DNA from: Acetobacteraceae bacterium
GTDB taxonomy: Bacteria > Pseudomonadota > Alphaproteobacteria > Acetobacterales > Acetobacteraceae
Assembly (NCBI GenBank): GCA_004843345.1
Contig: CP039460.1
Location: 1,385,001 to 1,449,000 of the forward strand
DNA length: 64,000 nt
Direction of reading: 5' to 3'
In this document: piece after piece, positions 10,007 to 18,204 of the stretch
How positions within the stretch are numbered: position 1 is the stretch's first letter
Layout: each line of letters begins with the position of its first letter
The notes under the pieces: generated by a model
Seen by the model: the letters and a program-made list of their open reading frames with translations, nothing else
What the model was told of the DNA's origin: nothing
Database searches by the model: none
Made by a program: the position numbers and the translations under genes

Positions 10007-11494
10007 GTGAAGACTTTTTTTGTTTTTTCAAGGCTAAAGTTTCTTTGGCGTAGATTCCCTTTGATTGGGAAACTCGTTGCATGCTTGTTTTTCCAAATTA
10101 GTCTTTTCTTTCCACATTCTTCGTGTGCTCAGACGATGGATGTAAATATTGGTAACTTCCCATCTATTCGTGTTTCAGAACCCGCTGCTCCAAAGAATAA
10201 AGTTGGTGCGATTTCGACCCCCTCTTTTGTTGTGCCACAGGCGCTTTTCCCTGGTGGCTTTGGGGCGACTTCATGGCTGCGTAAATATGGTGTTAATTTC
10301 CTTGTGCAAAACACCAATGAATTTGCCGGAGCTATTACAGATCCGACACCAGGCTTTGCACAATATAAAAAAGGCGGAAGTGACGCAGGGCAGCTTTCTG
10401 AATCTTTAGATATTGACTGGGCAAAACTTGCCGGTATTCCAGGTTTTGCAACTCATGTTGTGACTGTGGGGCGTTACGGAACGACAGCAAACCGAATGTT
10501 TGGGGATTGGCTAAACCATTCCTCGGAAGATTATGGCGGCGGCGGTAACGTTGCTATTCACTTGGTATATGCCTATGGCGAAGAAACACTTTACCATCAA
10601 AGGATAGCTATTGCAGGGGGGCTTATGGGAGAAATGGGAAGCTTCCAGAGTAGCCCCCTTTTTTGTAACTTTATGAACAACAGTATGTGTGGCCGTCCGA
10701 AGGCGGCAACCGATAGTCCGTACTCAAGCGGTTACCCTGCATCTGTCTGGGCAGCACGTATTCGTGTCCGTCCAACACAGCACACTTATATGCAGGTAGG
10801 CGCCTTTGCTGCGGAAGAAGGTATTTACGGAAATGCGCAGCATAGGACAGGTTTTAAATTTAATGGCGCAACTGTAAAAGGTTGGCGGCTTCCCTTAGAA
10901 GGTGGATGGGAGCCTGTCTTTAGAGGAAAATTGGAGGGGCATTATAAAATAGGTGGTGTTTGGCAACATGCGCCAACAGCAGATAATTTTTATAATTCAC
11001 AAGGGCAGTCTTATGCCTTGACAGGAACAAAGCCAGGAAATGTTGAGGATAGTTATGGTGTTTGGTTTATGGCAGATCAGAAGGTCTGGACACATTACCA
11101 CGAAAAGCGGCGAGGTATGACTTTTCTGGCAGGTTTCTTATGGAATGATAGGAGAACGTCTGTAAGAAACTGGGAGGTTTACGGTGCCTTTATTGATCGT
11201 GGTATTTTTAAATCGCGTCCGTATGATTCTTTAAATTTTGCTTTTACTCATGAAGGGATTTCTCCAGGTGTTACAGCGACGGACGGGATTTTGCTCAATA
11301 AAGGTGAAGGGTTGCCCAATCATGCAACAGGAAGACAGTTTGGAACGTCTATTTTAGAATGCGATTATTCTATTTCCTTTGGGCACGGGCTGATTATTGA
11401 ACCTGTTTTTGAATATTACTTTAATCCAAACGGACAACATAACTTGAGAAATGCGGCTATGTTGGGATTTAAATCCACATGGGAAATTTTTTAA
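10007..11494 (+). CDS. OprB-family carbohydrate-selective outer-membrane porin
   Basis: This beta-barrel porin is of the OprB type, which lets sugars cross the outer membrane and is abundant in acetic acid bacteria. A positively charged N terminus and a hydrophobic stretch (residues about 25-42) end at the signal peptidase-like site SSCAQ. The mature part shows the OprB pattern of aromatic-ended strands, including the FGDWLNHSSEDYGGGG and SGYPASVWAARIRVRPT regions, and ends in a barrel-type strand with a terminal Phe. I chose GTG 10007 because GGAAG precedes it by 6 nt; a TTG at 9971 would lengthen it by 12 residues. Final length is about 495 residues, normal for OprB. Confidence 0.87.
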   Translation: MKTFFVFSRLKFLWRRFPLIGKLVACLFFQISLFFPHSSCAQTMDVNIGNFPSIRVSEPAAPKNKVGAISTPSFVVPQALFPGGFGATSWLRKYGVNFLVQNTNEFAGAITDPTPGFAQYKKGGSDAGQLSESLDIDWAKLAGIPGFATHVVTVGRYGTTANRMFGDWLNHSSEDYGGGGNVAIHLVYAYGEETLYHQRIAIAGGLMGEMGSFQSSPLFCNFMNNSMCGRPKAATDSPYSSGYPASVWAARIRVRPTQHTYMQVGAFAAEEGIYGNAQHRTGFKFNGATVKGWRLPLEGGWEPVFRGKLEGHYKIGGVWQHAPTADNFYNSQGQSYALTGTKPGNVEDSYGVWFMADQKVWTHYHEKRRGMTFLAGFLWNDRRTSVRNWEVYGAFIDRGIFKSRPYDSLNFAFTHEGISPGVTATDGILLNKGEGLPNHATGRQFGTSILECDYSISFGHGLIIEPVFEYYFNPNGQHNLRNAAMLGFKSTWEIF

Positions 11495-11632
11495 TCTCAT
11501 TGCGTCTCTTGATTCAGCGCTAAATTTTACTACTTGAGGCAGATAAGTTTGAAGCGCTCTGATGGATATTTGGAGGAATGTGCCGTAGGGTATGCTTTAA
11601 AGCCCGAAAAAGACCTCAATTAAGCTAAGAAA

Positions 11633-12166
11633 ATGAATAATACTCTTCCAAATTTAAAATTTTCGCCATCGCTTCGTGTGATTCATTCGTTAATGGCGCT
11701 TTGCATTTTATTTGAATTGATCACAGGGCTGATTATGGCACTGGATTTAACCCCTTATTTTTCTCAAATTCTTGCATTTCATAGACCTGTGGGGATTTTA
11801 TTGTTTGGCCTAATTTTTCTTCGTATTATTGTGCGTTTTGCAACGAAAAATCCGCTTTTGCCTGTGGAAACGCCTGTAGATCAGAAAATAGCAGCTTATT
11901 CCATGCAAATTGCGCTTTATTTTTTAATGCTTGGAATGCCTTTGTCTGGCTGGCTGATGACTTCTGCTGGCGGTTATCCGGTTAGGATTTGGGGTGATTT
12001 TATTCTACCGGGTCTAGTGGCAAAGAATGCCTCTCTTCATACGGTTTTTGCAGGTTGGCATCTTTGGCTAGCGGTTGCCTTGGCCGTTTTAATTGTGTTG
12101 CATATCATGGCGGCTTTTTACCATAAACATATTTTGAGAGATGATATTTATCAAAGGATGTTCTGA
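11633..12166 (+). CDS. Cytochrome b561
   Basis: This 177-residue inner-membrane di-haem b protein is of the bacterial b561 type and is thought to pass electrons between quinol and periplasmic acceptors or superoxide. Four hydrophobic helices are visible, with the usual haem-ligand histidines: His19 in helix 1 (SLRVIHSLMAL), the His in AFHRPVG, and the His residues of HTVFAGWHLWLA and VLHIMAAFYHKH. Length and His spacing fit the family. It stands alone between OprB and a strong terminator. Confidence 0.9.
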   Translation: MNNTLPNLKFSPSLRVIHSLMALCILFELITGLIMALDLTPYFSQILAFHRPVGILLFGLIFLRIIVRFATKNPLLPVETPVDQKIAAYSMQIALYFLMLGMPLSGWLMTSAGGYPVRIWGDFILPGLVAKNASLHTVFAGWHLWLAVALAVLIVLHIMAAFYHKHILRDDIYQRMF

Positions 12167-12183
12167 AGTATTTTTATTTAGAT

Positions 12184-12210
12184 AAAAGCGGTGTTTTGCA
12201 CCGCTTTTTT
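12184..12210 (+). terminator. Rho-independent terminator after cytochrome b561
   Basis: AAAAGCGGTG (12184-12193) pairs with CACCGCTTTT (12199-12208) across a 5-nt loop, with a T run continuing after it. The A run on the other side means it could also serve the minus-strand small gene. Confidence 0.9.
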
Positions 12211-12215
12211 ATACT

Positions 12216-12368
12216 TTAATTTTTGGCTTTGGCGATAATAAAAAAAATGCCGAAAATGACTAAAACAACAGGAATGAGCAAAAGAACAAGAACTGTTTTC
12301 GCCGCAAAAGCAGCGCCGCCAATAGCTGTCAGGATTAAAAATAGAATAAAAAGCGTCCAGAGATTCAT
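12216..12368 (-). CDS. Small membrane protein, 50 residues
   Basis: This short gene starts at ATG 12368-12366 with AAGGA about 10 nt upstream and ends at TAA (12218-12216). The product begins MNLWTLFILFLILTAIGG, followed by AAFAAKTVLVLLLIPVVL and a basic tail IIAKAKN. Two hydrophobic helices fill almost the whole length. Size and layout resemble the small DUF1328-type membrane proteins, but I cannot assign it to that family with certainty. The gene sits between a terminator and a 260-nt AT-rich gap in which I see no other feature. Confidence 0.6.
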   Translation of the reverse strand: MNLWTLFILFLILTAIGGAAFAAKTVLVLLLIPVVLVIFGIFFIIAKAKN

Positions 12369-12629
12369 GAGAAAGTTTTCCTTTTGTGAGTAGTGTAAAG
12401 GATTGAGACCTCTTTGATTTTATACTGGATTATTTCGGTGGGCGAGAGAGCAAATAAGCGTTCTGAAAATAAAATTTTATTAAAAATAAATTGTTTTAAA
12501 AAGTTGTTTATAAAAAGTTTTGAGTGCTTTTCCTCGCTTTAAAAGAACGTTAGGGTGCTAAAACATCAAAAGAACTCTGAATAGCGTGATTTTGAATCAT
12601 ATTTCTCTTATTTTGGATAAGGTTTGTAC

Positions 12630-13112
12630 ATGGCTGGCGCATTTTTAGGGCTTCTTTTTCATCCTGTTTTTTTGTGTTTTATGGGCATTCTTTTTTTGAT
12701 AGCGGCTTATACCTCAGAGTTTTTAGGAATGGCTCGGGGGCGAAAAATTTTAACCATTCATTTAAATCTTGCAGGTTTTGGCTGGCTTTCTTCCTCCTTT
12801 ATAGGCGGTTTTTTTTGGTTTATCTCTGATACAACGGGAGAGCTGGTCCTTCATTACTTTCAGCAAGTGCAGACAATGTTACCGCTTTTTGCCGATAGTT
12901 CTCTCGATCTTGCCCGTATGAATGCCTTGCTTCCTTATCTCACAGCTGGGATTAAGGATGGTATTTCGCAAAGCCTTGTTCTTTTGGGTGCTGTGCTTTC
13001 AGGGATTCCGCTTGTTTTAGCACTCGTTTGCACAATTTCAGCAACCGTATTCGGTATAGCGATTTTTATAGCAACGTTAATTTCTAAAATCCGAAACAAA
13101 CCTGCTCTATAA
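12630..13112 (+). CDS. Hypothetical integral membrane protein
   Basis: This 160-residue protein is of unknown function. It has three or four hydrophobic helices: an N-terminal one (FLGLLFHPVFLCFMGILFLI), a Gly/Phe-rich one (FIGGFFWFI), and two near the C terminus (LVLLGAVLSGIPLVLALVC and the following FGIAIFIATLI). A polar loop of about 50 residues separates the pairs. ATG 12630 follows AAGG at a good distance. A TTG two codons earlier is less likely. The stop overlaps the convergent bioD end by 6 nt. It shows no resemblance to biotin transport proteins such as BioY that I can see. Confidence 0.65.
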   Translation: MAGAFLGLLFHPVFLCFMGILFLIAAYTSEFLGMARGRKILTIHLNLAGFGWLSSSFIGGFFWFISDTTGELVLHYFQQVQTMLPLFADSSLDLARMNALLPYLTAGIKDGISQSLVLLGAVLSGIPLVLALVCTISATVFGIAIFIATLISKIRNKPAL

Positions 13113-13724
13113 TAATTTTTCAGGCGGAAGAAAGTTTTTCAAAACAGATTTATTCCCTTGTTTGTCTTCTCCCCAAAGGATGAGTTTGTGGAGGGGGATA
13201 TTGTACGCTTCGAGGAGCGCAAGGCTCGAGAAAATATGATTGAGAGCGCCGAGTTTATTTTTGGCGACTAAAATCACAGGCAAATTCGTGGCTTTGATGA
13301 AATCAATGATAAAAAGGTCTTGCCAGAGGGGCACCATAAGGCCTCCCGCCCCTTCGATAATTAAGGTTCGGTTTTGATTATAAAAAGGCAGCGTGATTTC
13401 TTTTGGATCAATGGTTCGATTCTCAGCCTCTGCTGCACTAAAAGGGCAGATCGGTTCTTGAAATTCATAGGCGCAGGGCAAAATATCTGTTTTTGGACAG
13501 CCACTTTCCTTTAAAACAGTGGCACTGTCCCCCGAATCAGATTTAAGACCTGTTTGGAATGGTTTCCAATAAACAGCATGTAAATCTCGAACGTATTTTG
13601 CACTTTGAAAGGTTTTGCCAACATCAGTGTCCGTGCCTGTAATGAAAAACCCTTTTTTGGGTTGAACTTGTTGGAATAGGTTCGGGAAAGGATTTAAGGA
13701 TTTAGGCGAAGAAAGTTTTCTCAT
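13107..13724 (-). CDS. bioD: Dethiobiotin synthetase
   Basis: BioD closes the ureido ring: 7,8-diaminopelargonic acid + CO2 + ATP gives dethiobiotin. The 205-residue protein has the P-loop ITGTDTDVGKT (residues about 28-38), the conserved Lys in WKPFQTG and the EGAGGLMVPL switch region. The N terminus is extended by about 20 residues before the P-loop strand compared with many BioD proteins. It is the last gene of the bio run and its ATG overlaps the bioC stop by 4 nt, so translation is probably coupled. The next enzyme, biotin synthase, is not in the window. Confidence 0.93.
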   Translation of the reverse strand: MRKLSSPKSLNPFPNLFQQVQPKKGFFITGTDTDVGKTFQSAKYVRDLHAVYWKPFQTGLKSDSGDSATVLKESGCPKTDILPCAYEFQEPICPFSAAEAENRTIDPKEITLPFYNQNRTLIIEGAGGLMVPLWQDLFIIDFIKATNLPVILVAKNKLGALNHIFSSLALLEAYNIPLHKLILWGEDKQGNKSVLKNFLPPEKLL

Positions 13725-14500
13725 TTATACATTTCACCAAGGGCAATTTGATAAGTCACTTTGTGGTAATGTGCATTAAAAAAGGCGATGACATTCCGAA
13801 GATTTTGTTTGTTATTTTGATGCAAAGAGAGATTTTTTGGCGTTGCGCCGATTTCCTTTAACCCTTTTAGAAAAGAAAGTGCGTTTTTAACTTTTTCTTC
13901 AATTTCGTAGGATTTCCATTTACAGGTCTCGTACTCGGCCTCCAGCATCTTGCAAGACGGGTATTGAGGAATAGCACAAGGATATGCGCTAGCGTCGCAA
14001 GAATCCCGCCATTCTTTCAAAGAGTCTTGTGAAAGGGTTGTGAGAAAGGCAGAGCCATTTTTTGAAAGATTTTTATGAAGCGTTTTTAAAACGGATTGGC
14101 GGTCTTTCACCCATTGGAAAGCAAGATTGGAAATAATGAGATCAAATTCTCCAGAAAGAGGCTGTTTGTCAGGAAGGTTTTGAGAAAGCTCTTCCATATT
14201 TAGGGGAAGAAATGACAAATTTTGCTTTAAGTGTCTTGTTTTTTTTTCAGCTCGTTTGAGCATTTCTTTGGAAAGATCTGTGCAAAGATATTCCGCTTTT
14301 GGAAAAAAGGGCGCAATTTTAAGGGTAAGTGTGCCTGTTCCTGCACCGAGTTCTAAAATACGATGGACGTTCTTAGGATTGATACGTGAGAGAACCGTTT
14401 GTGCAAGAATATCCGCAGCAATAGGTTGAACAACGGCATAAGCGTCATAATTCTCGGCTTTTGAAAAGCTCTCTTTAATATGGCTGGTCCAAGATTTCAT
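13721..14500 (-). CDS. bioC: Malonyl-ACP O-methyltransferase
   Basis: BioC methylates malonyl-ACP with S-adenosylmethionine, disguising it so that fatty acid synthesis can build the pimeloyl chain. The 259-residue protein shows SAM-binding motif I, LELGAGTGTLTLKI (residues about 50-63), the acidic end of strand 2 (YLCTDLSKEM) and motif IV, DLIISNLAFQWV. The NLAFQW wording is typical for BioC. It is preceded by a BioH-like esterase, its natural partner, with a gap of about 9 nt, and followed by bioD in a 4-nt overlap. Confidence 0.92.
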   Translation of the reverse strand: MKSWTSHIKESFSKAENYDAYAVVQPIAADILAQTVLSRINPKNVHRILELGAGTGTLTLKIAPFFPKAEYLCTDLSKEMLKRAEKKTRHLKQNLSFLPLNMEELSQNLPDKQPLSGEFDLIISNLAFQWVKDRQSVLKTLHKNLSKNGSAFLTTLSQDSLKEWRDSCDASAYPCAIPQYPSCKMLEAEYETCKWKSYEIEEKVKNALSFLKGLKEIGATPKNLSLHQNNKQNLRNVIAFFNAHYHKVTYQIALGEMYK

Positions 14501-14509
14501 AACAAACTT

Positions 14510-15157
14510 TTAACTTTTTAGAGATTTTTTAATCCATGTAGCACAAAATGTTGGATGCGTCAGAGGCGCTAAATGCCCTGAATCAATTTGTGTCTGGGTA
14601 TCTGTCCAGAGATGTTTTGCAGGAGAGAGAGGATCTGTTTTACCTGAAAGCATTCCCAAAATTTTTCCTTCGACTCTAAAGGCATTAAAAAGAGGTCTCA
14701 TGTCTTTTAAGACTAAAATGTTCAAGGCTTTTTTTAGATGATCCAGATTGAGAGGATTGTCTGGAGAAATTTGTTTCTCGTTTCCACAATTTTGATAAAA
14801 TTGATTTAAAACATGAGAAGGGTTTTTCGCAAGATTACGTTGCATTCTCTCTAAAAGCCGAGAAGGAACGCCGTCTGGAAAGTCTCTTTGCTGCGCAAAA
14901 CAGGGGAAACTGTTGATCCCTAACAGGCCTATACAGTTAGGGTGGTTAGACGTTTTCTCAAGGAGTTGCATAAATCCTAAAGAATGGCCAATACCGATGA
15001 ATTTTTTGGGAGGGAGATGAATTTTTCTCTGCCCGAAATAACCGGCTTCTCCGAGGATAATCTGATATTTTTCAGAGGGCAGATATTGGATTGTTTCGTT
15101 CCAGAAATCGGCTGAAAATCCCCAGCCATGAAGAAAATAAAGTGAGATTTTACTCAT
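14510..15157 (-). CDS. BioH-like pimeloyl-ACP methyl ester carboxylesterase
   Basis: This 215-residue alpha/beta hydrolase should remove the methyl group from pimeloyl-ACP methyl ester and so end chain building for biotin. The oxyanion-hole block YFLHGWGFSADFW is near residues 7-19, the nucleophile Ser lies in GIGHSLG, the Asp in GKTDPLSP and the His in DSGHLAP. It is shorter than E. coli BioH (256 residues), and other analogues (BioG and similar) are possible, so I give no firm symbol. It overlaps bioF by 4 nt and lies just before bioC, which supports the role strongly. Confidence 0.82.
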   Translation of the reverse strand: MSKISLYFLHGWGFSADFWNETIQYLPSEKYQIILGEAGYFGQRKIHLPPKKFIGIGHSLGFMQLLEKTSNHPNCIGLLGINSFPCFAQQRDFPDGVPSRLLERMQRNLAKNPSHVLNQFYQNCGNEKQISPDNPLNLDHLKKALNILVLKDMRPLFNAFRVEGKILGMLSGKTDPLSPAKHLWTDTQTQIDSGHLAPLTHPTFCATWIKKSLKS

Positions 15158-16308
15158 GGTGTCCCTAAAACCTTTATGACGTTTTCAATATCTTGTTCTT
15201 CTAGTGCAGTGTTCATGGTAAAGCGCAAGCGTGCTGTGTGTGGAGGCACTGTCGGCGGACGGATAGCGCCGCAACGAAAACCAGCTTTGTTGAGTTTATC
15301 TCGTAGGCGCAGGGCTTTCTCTGGGTCTTTAATAAGAACGGGTATAATTTGGCTTTCACTTGTTAAGTAATTCCAGCCTTTTTCTGCGAGCTGATTGCGA
15401 AATTTTTGCGCCAAAAAAAGAAGATGTTTTCTTTCTTTGGCTAAGTTCGGGAGAAGAGCTGTTGCCGCTTGTAAAGAACCCAAAATGGCCGGTGGTAAAG
15501 AAGTTGAATAGATAAAGCCAGAAGCCATATTGATCAGAAATTTTCGCATTTTTTGAGAGGAGCAGAGGAATGCGCCTGCGCTTCCCATCGCTTTGCTTCC
15601 CGTGCTGAGAATGAGTTCGACTTCTTCCGGATTTGCAAGGCCAGCCCCGTTTGCGCCGAACAATCCTGTTGCATGGGCTTCATCAATGTAAAGAATTGCC
15701 TGATAATGTGTTTTAAGCTCAAAGAGCGCTTTTAAATTGGCTCTGTCGCCATCCATTGAAAAAATACTTTCTGTCAGGATGAATTTTAGGCCTTTGGTTT
15801 CTTTTTCACGCTCGAGAAGAGATTGAAGATGATCTGTATCATTATGGCGAAAACGCAGGATTTTAGCTTTTGCATGACCAGCTTGGCTCGCATTTGCGCC
15901 TTGAATCATGCTGGCATGGCATAATTTATCCATAAAAAAGAGCGCTGGGGCAGAAAAAATTTGCCGTGAAAGCTCATTTAGAGCTGGAAGAATAGAGGCA
16001 TTGGCTTGCCAGCCGCTGTTGAAGAGAAGAGCGCTCTCAGTTTTTTTGAAGGCAGCAAAGGCTTTTTCAACTTCACTATATCCTAAAAAACTGCCTGAGA
16101 TGAGGCGAGAGCCTGTTGCACCAACACCTAATTTTTGCGTCCATTCTATGGAAGACTGTTTGAGGAAAGGATGTTTTGAAAGATTTAAATAATCATTCGA
16201 GGCTAGGTCAATGTAACCCGTTTCAAGCGGTTCTGGAATTTTTCGGAAAAGGCCAGTTTCTTGGCGTTTGGTTAAAGCCGCTTCAAGGGCTTGATTAAGA
16301 AAATTCAT
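15154..16308 (-). CDS. bioF: 8-amino-7-oxononanoate synthase
   Basis: BioF is a PLP enzyme that condenses pimeloyl-ACP with L-alanine. The sequence has the N-terminal region ending IDLASNDYLNLSKHP, the GSRLISGSFLGYSEVE substrate block, the IDEAHATGLFG motif with the cofactor-contacting Asp and His, and the PLP Lys in ILSTGSKAMGSAGAF. Length is about 384 residues. I chose ATG 16308 (MNFLNQALEAAL), which matches the family start. An upstream ATG at 16332 would add eight residues. It overlaps the end of bioA by 14 nt. Confidence 0.92.
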   Translation of the reverse strand: MNFLNQALEAALTKRQETGLFRKIPEPLETGYIDLASNDYLNLSKHPFLKQSSIEWTQKLGVGATGSRLISGSFLGYSEVEKAFAAFKKTESALLFNSGWQANASILPALNELSRQIFSAPALFFMDKLCHASMIQGANASQAGHAKAKILRFRHNDTDHLQSLLEREKETKGLKFILTESIFSMDGDRANLKALFELKTHYQAILYIDEAHATGLFGANGAGLANPEEVELILSTGSKAMGSAGAFLCSSQKMRKFLINMASGFIYSTSLPPAILGSLQAATALLPNLAKERKHLLFLAQKFRNQLAEKGWNYLTSESQIIPVLIKDPEKALRLRDKLNKAGFRCGAIRPPTVPPHTARLRFTMNTALEEQDIENVIKVLGTP

Positions 16309-17572
16309 GTCGGATAATTTCACCGATGGCATTGGTAAGTTTTTGGAGCTCTTCCGAAGTAACGGTAAAGGAAGGCGTGAGATAGAGAATATTGCGGAAA
16401 GGTCTGATCCAAACGCCTTGTTTCATGAAGGCTTTGTTCAAAGCGGGGGGATTGTTGATTTTATCCATCTCGACAACGCCGAGCGCTCCCATGACACGGA
16501 CATCTTTGACATGCGGCAGATGTCTAAAGGCCTCGAGAGATTTTTTTAATTGGATTTCAATTTGTTTAACCTGCTTTAAGCGATCTTCTTTTTCAAAAAG
16601 ATCGAGTGAAGCATTGGCGGCTGCGCAGGCAATAGGATTTCCCATAAAGGTTGGGCCGTGCATGAAGGCTTTTTCTGGATCATCTGAAAGAAAAGATTGA
16701 AAAATTGTGTCGCTGGCAAGGGTTGCGCCAAGCCCCAGTGTGCCACCTGTAAGCGCTTTGGAAAGGCCAACAATATCAGGGCAAATCTCTGGGATGTTGG
16801 AAATAAACATTTCTCCCAAGCGTCCAAAGCCCGTAAAAACCTCATCATAAATGAGCAAAATGCCATATTGATCGCAGAGTTTTTTGAGGAATTTTAATGT
16901 TTCAACCGTATGAAAGAGCATTCCGCCAGCCCCTTGGACTAGAGGTTCAATAATGATAGCTGCAATTTCATGCCCTTTGGCGTCTAAGAGACTTTTAAGT
17001 TTTTCTTTTTTACCGTCATCCTTGGGGGTTTCGGCAAGATATTGTGGGTTTAAAATCTCTTTAAAATGATGGTGCATCCCTTCTTCGGGATCGCAAATAT
17101 TCATCATTCCCCATGTATCGCCATGATAGCCCCCTTGAAAAGAAAGAAGCTTATGACGTTGGGGTTCACCTTTATTTAGAAAATATTGGAAAGCCATTTT
17201 AACGGCAACTTCCATGGCCGTAGAGCCTGAATCGCTGAAGAAGACTCTGTTTAGGTTTTCAGGAAAGAGGGCGCTTAGCCTTTGAGCCAGTTTTTCTGCT
17301 TGAGGATGAATGAGTCCGCCAAACATGAGATGGGGCATAGCAAGCGTTTGCTGAATAATTGCTTGTTGGATATGGGGGTGATTATAGCCATGACACGCCG
17401 TCCACCAAGAGGCAATTCCATCTGTGAGCTGATCTCCATTTTCAAGGAAAATTGTCCTGCCCTCTGTGGCAACGGCTTTTGCTGGAAGGGGGGCTGTTTC
17501 CATTTGACTATAAGGAAGCCAAAGATGTTTTAGCTGTTTTGCCTTGGCATTTTCCGCAGAATTTTGTGTCAT
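16295..17572 (-). CDS. bioA: Adenosylmethionine-8-amino-7-oxononanoate aminotransferase
   Basis: BioA transfers the amino group of S-adenosylmethionine to 8-amino-7-oxononanoate, giving 7,8-diaminopelargonic acid. The 425-residue class III aminotransferase has HLWLPYSQM near residue 17, ASWWTACHGYNHP around residue 55, the FSDSGSTAMEVAVKMA block, IYDEVFTGFGRLGEMF and the PLP lysine in GLSKALTGG. All are typical of BioA. It is the first gene of the minus-strand bio operon, behind a promoter-operator candidate about 25 nt upstream. Confidence 0.95.
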   Translation of the reverse strand: MTQNSAENAKAKQLKHLWLPYSQMETAPLPAKAVATEGRTIFLENGDQLTDGIASWWTACHGYNHPHIQQAIIQQTLAMPHLMFGGLIHPQAEKLAQRLSALFPENLNRVFFSDSGSTAMEVAVKMAFQYFLNKGEPQRHKLLSFQGGYHGDTWGMMNICDPEEGMHHHFKEILNPQYLAETPKDDGKKEKLKSLLDAKGHEIAAIIIEPLVQGAGGMLFHTVETLKFLKKLCDQYGILLIYDEVFTGFGRLGEMFISNIPEICPDIVGLSKALTGGTLGLGATLASDTIFQSFLSDDPEKAFMHGPTFMGNPIACAAANASLDLFEKEDRLKQVKQIEIQLKKSLEAFRHLPHVKDVRVMGALGVVEMDKINNPPALNKAFMKQGVWIRPFRNILYLTPSFTVTSEELQKLTNAIGEIIRHEFS

Positions 17573-17597
17573 GAAGACTTTCTTAAAGGTTCGTAAA

Positions 17598-17618
17598 TAA
17601 TGATTTTAAGTCATTATA
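17598..17618 (-). promoter_or_regulatory. bio operon -10 box overlapped by a palindrome
   Basis: On the minus strand a perfect TATAAT (plus coordinates 17613-17618) lies about 40 nt before bioA. A 6-bp palindrome with 7-nt centre, TAATGA-N7-TCATTA (17598-17616), overlaps it on the downstream side. Such placement is typical of a repressor operator. No convincing -35 at 17 nt was found. The sequence does not match the BirA or BioR consensus that I remember. Confidence 0.35.
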
Positions 17619-17725
17619 AAGTGAAAAAGAGCAAAAAGGCGATATTTTTCTATTCTTCCGTCTGTATGTTATGGCATTTATAAGAGGAAGATTTTTCGTG
17701 AAATGGCTAGGAGTGCTTCGGTAAA

Positions 17726-18070
17726 GTGAATAAAAAAATAGGGCAGATGAATGGCGCTGTTTTTATGGTCTTGGCAGGTTTTGTTCTGGCACTAGGCGGT
17801 TGTTTCGCAGGCGCACATAAGAAAGATGCAGCCGCCTCCGTTTCAAAAGAGAAGGTTGTGCATATCATTTCTGTGGAGCCTTTCCCCGTGCGTGATGGCG
17901 CAAATGCCTCAAGTGTCAATATCGCTTACCAGGATACCGATACGATGGCCTATGAGTTTTTTAAGGAAGATAAGCGTCCTTGCGAATTTCGAGCGGGTGA
18001 GGCAAATTTAATTATTGAAAAAGGGGAGCGGACGCTTATTATGCCCAATGCAACCTGTCAAATGAATTAG
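17726..18070 (+). CDS. Hypothetical small lipoprotein
   Basis: This 114-residue protein of unknown function has a short basic start, a hydrophobic segment (residues about 10-24) and the lipobox LALGGC, so it is probably lipid-anchored. The mature part has two further cysteines, in KRPCEFRAG and NATCQMN, which could form a disulfide in the periplasm. The start is GTG 17726 or ATG 17747, and neither has a convincing ribosome-binding site. It is divergent from bioA and precedes the secretion operon, from which it is separated by a strong promoter. Confidence 0.6.
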   Translation: MNKKIGQMNGAVFMVLAGFVLALGGCFAGAHKKDAAASVSKEKVVHIISVEPFPVRDGANASSVNIAYQDTDTMAYEFFKEDKRPCEFRAGEANLIIEKGERTLIMPNATCQMN

Positions 18071-18122
18071 AGATTTTTTTCTTAAAAAAGGTTAAAGAAA
18101 GAAGAAATCTCAAAAATTGACA

Positions 18123-18150
18123 TTGATAGGGTTCGCTTGCGCCGTATAAT
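18123..18150 (+). promoter_or_regulatory. Promoter of the type I secretion / glycosyltransferase operon
   Basis: TTGATA (18123-18128) and a perfect TATAAT (18145-18150) are 16 nt apart. A TTGACA six bases earlier is too far from the -10. The expected start near 18157 gives a leader of about 48 nt with AGGAAGGAA before the GTG start of the ABC gene. Confidence 0.6.
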
Positions 18151-18204
18151 GCCTGAAAATTTTAATGCTAAAATGCCGATAAGCTCTTTGAGGAAGGAAA
18201 TCTG

